From positions 8,110,001 to 8,174,000 of the forward strand of contig NC_089739.1 of NCBI RefSeq assembly GCF_035083965.1: DNA of 64,000 nt, in the 5' to 3' direction. A program made the position numbers and the translations under genes. The notes under the pieces were generated by a model that was not told where the DNA came from, made no database searches, and saw nothing but the letters and a program-made list of their open reading frames with translations. Source of the stretch: Branchiostoma lanceolatum (lineage: Eukaryota; Chordata; Leptocardii; Amphioxiformes; Branchiostomatidae). Shown piece by piece: positions 55,501 to 64,000 of this stretch; position 1 is the stretch's first letter; each line of letters starts with the position of its first letter.

Positions 55501-56778
55501 TGGGTACCTAGAATTTATTTGAATGATAACTGGTTTTGCAGGAAAATACTGAATCAATATGTAATATTTAAATATCACATTTTCCCTTTCCTACAACTTA
55601 CAGAAGCACACTTTCACAACATCGTCTCCAAACAAAAATGTCCAGCGATAAACTTATTTATGCAACAAGTCATGTTGGCCTGGTTAAAAGTACAAATGAA
55701 ACCACCAGACAGCAAAATAAATGTAATGAACCAATTGTTGTGGTTCAATTCAAATATATTGATTGATGGTGTACCACTTATATGGGAACGGTTTATACAA
55801 AAGAAAGTCCTCTTTGTTTATGATTTAATGGAGAATGATGGAGAATTGTGTACATACCAGTCATTTATAGGTAAATATGACGAAATTTGTAATGAATACA
55901 CGTACATACAACTATTATCATGTATTCCACATAAGTGGAAAAAAATGATCCAAGGTACACCCAGGGTGCCGTTAGTAAATCGGCCCGAAATAAGAATTGT
56001 GAAGTGGTTAAAAGGACAAAAGATTAATAAGGATATCTATCGCTTTTATCTAGTTCAAAGGAATTTAGTTGAATTTAAGTGTAAGGCTCAACTGTACTGG
56101 GAAGACACATTTAATAGACCTATAGACTGGGATGCAGTCTATAGCCTGATTTATAAAACAACCATTGATCCATATGCTAGGTCTTTCCAATTTAAACTTT
56201 TACACAACTTTCTTGCCATCAATAAAAAATTGTTTGACTGGAAAATACTAGACAGCAAACTATGCTCATACTGTGAAAATGAAGATGAGACCAGTACTCA
56301 TCTCTTTGGACAATGTTCTGAATTAGCAAAATTCTGGAATGATACTGAACACTGGATTAGCCAACAAGTTAACTTCCCGGTCAGATTGAGCCTGCAAAAT
56401 GTTATATTTGGTGTCCTAGGAAAATGCCCACCTATTCTAAATGCACTTATACTACTTGCAAAAATGTATATATTTCGAAGTAGAGACTCCAAAGTAGTTT
56501 CTTTAAAAGGATTTGTTGATTTAGTTAGAACCTGTTGTAAGTTAGAATTCATTATAGCACAGAAATGTCAAAAGGTTAAAAAACATCTTGGGAAATGGGG
56601 AACATTACACAATTATCTTGTGAATTAGGAAACACGTTTTGCAAACTGTTCTGGAATATTATTTAGGTTTTTGTCTTTACACTGTCTACATTTTATGTAT
56701 ACTTTTGTTTTCCTACTACATGTACTGTATTATACTTGAAATGCAATAAAAAAAAGTAAAAAAAAAAAAAAAAAAAGT
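52560..56778 (+). mobile_element. Non-LTR retrotransposon with intact EN-RT ORF
   Basis: The element lies downstream of LACTB2 in the same orientation. A GC-richer leader near 52560-52700, one long ORF and a short 3' UTR with AATAAA (56745-56750) run into an A-rich tail at 56746-56776. The left end and target duplication could not be fixed. No ORF1 precedes the ORF, so the copy is either a single-ORF element or 5' truncated just before ORF2. Confidence 0.85.
52813..56628 (+). CDS. Endonuclease/reverse transcriptase polyprotein of an L1/Tx1-like element
   Basis: 1271 uninterrupted codons. Residues about 8-230 are an apurinic-like endonuclease: LNCNGLANNSK, ICLQETHS, VNIYAPNEDD, ILTGDFNNVLD, RLDYFLIS and SDHRLIH hold the expected metal-binding and catalytic residues. 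A coiled, Lys/Glu-rich spacer covers about 300-360. RT blocks lie at about 470-760: GKSPGVDGITVDVYK, NWRPLTLLPCD, DQTGFLSGRSI, FTTDFEKAFDKIRHDFV, GLRQGCPLSPYLFILSVEIL and the catalytic FADD (QFADDTNFF). Near the C terminus CSYCENEDETSTHLFGQC fits the zf-RVT motif CX2C...HX4C. The absence of stops implies recent mobility. Encodes transposition machinery, not a host function. Confidence 0.95.
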   Translation: MMSRNELSFASLNCNGLANNSKRRETFTFLKDKPHSIICLQETHSTAEKEHQWLEEWGSQIVFSHGKSNSCGVLIMFKNNLSYTIHESKADKDGRYILLDLQCGNFRCCLVNIYAPNEDDESFFEEIQKHILEMVNCNDNVILTGDFNNVLDVEKDRAGQHPVNYHPRATQAIEELLATFDLVDVWRLNYPDLIRYTWRRGRQASRLDYFLISFSLLPKVATTAITEPFKSDHRLIHLNVVTGDFPQGPGYWKFDPYLLNDKDFLKETKTFIEEFFSFNKGSCEPRIVWDTFKCAFRGHCIKYSSYKKKKMLQKEKELQLKLQNLQIEIDSLSSPPSCMIEELKQKEMALETLYKEKSEKIVLHSRARWMKLGEKPTKYFFNVLKRNKTKKNVSKIVLQDGDFLTDPSDILREEVKFYSSLYSFEDDPKSLKEEEAYDTYFVEGNIPTLTSKQSQICEGVINSKDLWEAISSFENGKSPGVDGITVDVYKSFFALLRQPMLDCFNTVYDLGQLSETQKEGLISLLLKQDPTGKDKNPVHLGNWRPLTLLPCDTRILSKCIALRMKKVISELIHMDQTGFLSGRSISDNIRKVLEIIESCERENVEGLMFTTDFEKAFDKIRHDFVLETLNAFGFGKSLLRWVDILYTNITSRIINQGYLSEPFRLHRGLRQGCPLSPYLFILSVEILALRVRKNESVEGIVCKGVPSKLSQFADDTNFFLKPFLRTLEALCLDLKNFSTISGLVPNFDKCVIVRLGPLKETDFLLPCTFPVKWSDGPVDLLGIHVPKYSTTLITDNFNKKLQKVDKIIQPWKGKTLTLYGKVTLINTLVVSQFTYLFMSLPSPDVDFFQNYERKIFAFLWSGRPERIKRKIVYNMYEFGGLKLVNLESFNLALKAAWVPRIYLNDNWFCRKILNQYVIFKYHIFPFLQLTEAHFHNIVSKQKCPAINLFMQQVMLAWLKVQMKPPDSKINVMNQLLWFNSNILIDGVPLIWERFIQKKVLFVYDLMENDGELCTYQSFIGKYDEICNEYTYIQLLSCIPHKWKKMIQGTPRVPLVNRPEIRIVKWLKGQKINKDIYRFYLVQRNLVEFKCKAQLYWEDTFNRPIDWDAVYSLIYKTTIDPYARSFQFKLLHNFLAINKKLFDWKILDSKLCSYCENEDETSTHLFGQCSELAKFWNDTEHWISQQVNFPVRLSLQNVIFGVLGKCPPILNALILLAKMYIFRSRDSKVVSLKGFVDLVRTCCKLEFIIAQKCQKVKKHLGKWGTLHNYLVN

Positions 56779-59700
56779 ACAATGATTCTATTTTTTTCAA
56801 TTCCTCGAAAATTGACGTTTCTATCTTGATGATTTCTTCTCATGGTAAAAGTATCGTCCATACATTTTTCTTTCCTTGCATAAGAAAATTGCACAAAATG
56901 CATTGCTCATCTATTGATATATTCATAGATATTTAAGTACTAAAGGAGCTATTATTTTTCTAAATGCATAAAGTCAAGAAACTGTTGCAAGCAGATAGGA
57001 AAGGTAGGACAGATACTAGTAGTTGAAAGATGTTGAAATAATAACATACGAAGAAGAATTTAAATTATTTGTGATGTATTGAAACAAAAATTGTATGTGT
57101 AGCACTGCTACAAACGATAAATGATGATAACAAATAAACAAACAATAATAATAATGGTCCTTAAACATAACAACTACTTTGTTGTGTTCCCAAATAGTAA
57201 CAGAAGTCTCAATATCTAGATGAAATTTTTTCTTAAATACATGTACGTATAAGAAAATGTATTGATATGTAAACAAGAAAATATAAAGATTGATACTACA
57301 AAACGTTGCGTCAGCTATACTTGCTGGGTACAAGTGTCCATATATAGACCAGTAGTAACCATTGTTGATACATACCAAAAACTGTGATACACATACATGC
57401 AACAGTGACATATCTGTGCAAGTGCTGCAGTGCACATACATGCATATGTGGGTCTTCCATACTTGTGTGCTACTTAATACTTGCAGTAAGGATTCCAAAT
57501 GTCCAGTTGCAATTCTCTGTGTTGTATAAAATGCATGTACAACATGTATATATGTTGCAGTGAAAAAACCATTGCAGATTGTGAACTAAGAAAAATATGA
57601 ATTACAGGTCAAAATACAGTAATTAGAAAATGCAGGGCTTGGAAACAATATTTCAGTCACACTATTTTTCTGACAGTTTGCAGTTATTTTGGATAGAGCA
57701 ATAATTAATATAACTTAGGCTATGTACAATGAATTGTAAGGTATAATACTGTGCTAGTCTTGCCTCTACACTAAGCTTAAGTATAAGCAAGCGATACAAG
57801 GCCAAGCCATTTGGTTATTTCTATTATCTCTCTGTCTGTAACCTCATTGTTTCTACTATTTACTTACGCATAGTCCTACATGGCACTCTAATTATCAAGC
57901 CATTATCTATTACAGACAGCAGTTATTGCTTACAATTAGACAAGGCACTAAACCACTTTTTTATCCAAGTTAAACTCATCACTATTGGCAGTGGATGTAG
58001 TAGAGGGTAACAAAACAAACTCTACAAAATGCTTCTTTGAAAGCAGCCAAATGTACCATCTGGTTTCAACTAGGATTTTATCCTGCTGTGGCACAAGACA
58101 TAGCTCAGATCCTATCAAGTGTAAAACGCCAATCTTTTATCTGATCACCTATAAGGTAAGGCCTAATAAAAAATGTTGTTTCCGGTCACCCTAGCAAAAA
58201 ACTGTCAACCCTAGCCTTTTTTTAATCAGGAGACACAACATTAATTTTTCTAGGCCTAAATGACCGATGTATTCATGAAGATGGCAACTATACTCATTTT
58301 GGCAACAACATTTCCTTTTTGTCAAATGTGATATGTAAGACATTGTTAACTGTGGCATCCTGAAACATTTTGTATTATATTAATATTTCTAGCTTCCAAC
58401 ATCCCAAAATTACGTACAATGTTGTGACTGATCCCAACACTAACTGTAACATCTCGATAAATTATCTTCTAAAAGTGGAGAAACAGCTTAATTTGCTGAT
58501 AGCAGACACTAAACATCGAGTGTTTGGGATAAGGAAATATCCCACATTTACAAATGTAGTTGGCCAAATGTTCCTCCTAGAAAAGACTATTGCCGCACAT
58601 GATGGCACTTTGGATTTGATATTCCAAAAATGTTTGGAGAGTGAAGTACATTTTTACATGGTTTAAGGCATAAAAGCAAGCATTGTTTATCCTGTGCCCT
58701 TACTGTAGTGCTTACCTACATAAATGCTATACACATTATTTTCGTGCAAGTATTTGTTTGTGTCACAGAGATATAAAAAATTTAATCCCTCTACCAACAC
58801 AAATTGTCATAGAAGCAAAATAGGGATAACATGAACGTTTGAATATAAAAATGAAATTTCAGTGCAAATCAACAACTTTTCTCCCGCTATAGTTTTTATA
58901 GCTTGATGCAGTATTTTAACCATACTCTTATTGCCAATCTTTTTCACAATGCACCCTCATTATTTCTTATCCCCTAAAAATAATCACAAAGTTTCAACTT
59001 TTCTCCTTGCTCCGACAATACAGTTATCTAAATGCACTTCTGAAGTTACAAACCCTTCTTCCTCTATTCATAAAAGCAAAGTTCTGTATCAAATAGCTAC
59101 AAATCTAGACACTGTTCTTTCAGTCGTGCAGAGTCTAAAAATCTTAAAACCTACACCTTTTCCTATTATTTACAACAAGTCTCATAGTACCAACAAGCTA
59201 TCTATTACTACTTTTACAAAAAACATAAAGTTTGAACCTATGAAGTTATAAATTGGACTTCAATCCACCAAATTTGCTGGTGCCATATCTATTGAGCCCA
59301 GAGGCACCCCAAAAAGCATTGAACACATACATGTTCTTTTCCCTTGGCATCTAACGGTCTAATTTCTAACACTGCACTTTGCATCTGACCTAGGAAACAT
59401 ATTCTTACCAACTATACATTGAGTGGTCTAAGAGACAGCAACAGAAAATTATGCGAGAGAAAGGAAACAATAAGTATGTACACGGTTAAGAAGATTGCTG
59501 GCAATTTCTACAGATCCTTAAAGCTGTACAAGCAATTTTCAAAGATCCAGGCTTTTTGGAAAATGTACTAAACATATTTTTGGCTTTCTCACATGTTGGA
59601 AATAAAATGTTGGAAATACTTGCTCAAGTCCTTGTAAAGCTGGGACTCATTTTGGCATTGCAAAACTGTCAACCCTCTATGGGGGCTATGTGAATAAAAC

Positions 59701-59884
59701 CTGATCACCAAATAAAGTCTTGCTGCCACAGTGTCTTGAGGAATCGTGCAAAGCCATGATGTCATCAACTTGCGAGCCATATCTGGCTGTGTTCAAGAAA
59801 ACATTTAACAAAGGAAAGTCTCATTTGTCAGGGGGGGGAAGAAAAATTGTATGGAGGTTTATAAAAGATGAATTTTGGGTTGAG
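56779..59884. other. 3.1 kb interval, probable STK3/4 3' UTR and intergenic DNA
   Basis: AT-rich, without a recognisable exon on either strand. Part is expected to be the 3' UTR of the Hippo kinase gene transcribed on the minus strand, whose stop is at 59885. Short frames (for example 58370-58666 plus and 57016-57498 minus) have no family resemblance and biased composition. Confidence 0.5.
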
Positions 59885-63738
<3,854 letters not shown>

Positions 63739-63874
63739 CTGGGAACAAAATGACAATAAACTGATGCTAAAACCACCATGCTGTATATTTCCTCATAACA
63801 TTATGCAAAGTATACAGTAGACCTATCTCTCTGTCAGTCAGTCTAATACCGTAAGTGTAACAGTAGATGTATTG

Positions 63875-63955
63875 GACGTAAAATGGGGGGCTCCAGTTGG
63901 AAAAAGTGCTTCAAGCATGTTGAAGGGGGAGGGCTAGCAACCCCACCCTGGGGTA
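63875..63955 (+). repeat. Partial GGGCTAGCAACCCC-family repeat at the right edge
   Basis: GACGTAAAATGGGGGGCTCC and AGCATGTTGAAGGGGGAGGG followed by CTAGCAACCCCACCCTG match the other three copies; truncated after that. The remaining bases 63739-64000 show no exon. Confidence 0.55.
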
Positions 63956-64000
63956 GTAGAAGTAGTATCCGGTATTTGATTATACTGCTGCGGGGTACCC

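Noticed and set aside
57016..57498. 160-codon minus-strand frame in the STK3/4 downstream interval
   Set aside because: Low-complexity Tyr/Phe/His-rich composition in AT-rich DNA, with no homologue or splice context.

Overview
The window looks like chordate nuclear DNA, most likely from an amphioxus (Branchiostoma). Six protein-coding host genes are cut into many short exons with standard GT-AG introns. The proteins sit close to vertebrate orthologues, but each is a single pre-duplication copy: one STK3/STK4-type Hippo kinase, one ELOA, one PRPF6. Introns are full of small inverted-repeat elements, tRNA-derived SINEs and DNA transposons. The species is an inference; nothing here fixes it.

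Layout. 323-10630 (-): Elongin A, 3' end beyond the left edge, with a 2 kb long-TIR transposon in intron 2. 14025-21369 (+): a KLHL31-type BTB-BACK-Kelch gene of 11 coding exons (618 codons), with a DR5/MEF2 motif cluster in its long leader intron and a 1.27 kb minisatellite in its last intron. 22477-25302 (-): an 816-residue TPR plus TIR protein, probably innate immune. 25753-37680 (+): PRPF6 in 21 exons (945 codons), divergent from the TPR-TIR gene across a 450 bp promoter holding a TCTCGCGAGA palindrome. 39602-45903: a 5'-truncated non-LTR retrotransposon, interrupted 6 bp after its stop codon by a 4.4 kb long-TIR DNA transposon. 46202-52380 (+): LACTB2 in 7 exons. About 52560-56778 (+): a non-LTR retrotransposon with an intact 1271-codon endonuclease/RT ORF. 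59885-63738 (-): the 3' part of the Hippo kinase (MST1/2), from kinase subdomain VI to the SARAH domain; its N-terminal exons lie beyond the right edge.

The genes do not form a pathway: they cover transcription elongation (ELOA), splicing (PRPF6), ubiquitin-ligase adaptor or muscle biology (KLHL31), RNA turnover (LACTB2), Hippo signalling (STK3/4) and immunity (TPR-TIR). As I recall human map positions, the five conserved ones fall on 1p, 6p, 8q and 20q, which suggests an ancestral chordate linkage group.

The least expected structure is recurrent local duplication of exon edges. At six places in PRPF6, and once each in KLHL31 and STK3/4, a short piece of exon plus its splice site is repeated in the neighbouring intron or 3' UTR. 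A dispersed repeat also appears to supply the branch-point region of two splice acceptors. Exon boundaries were read by eye from GT/AG, reading phase and homology; all junctions listed keep frame.
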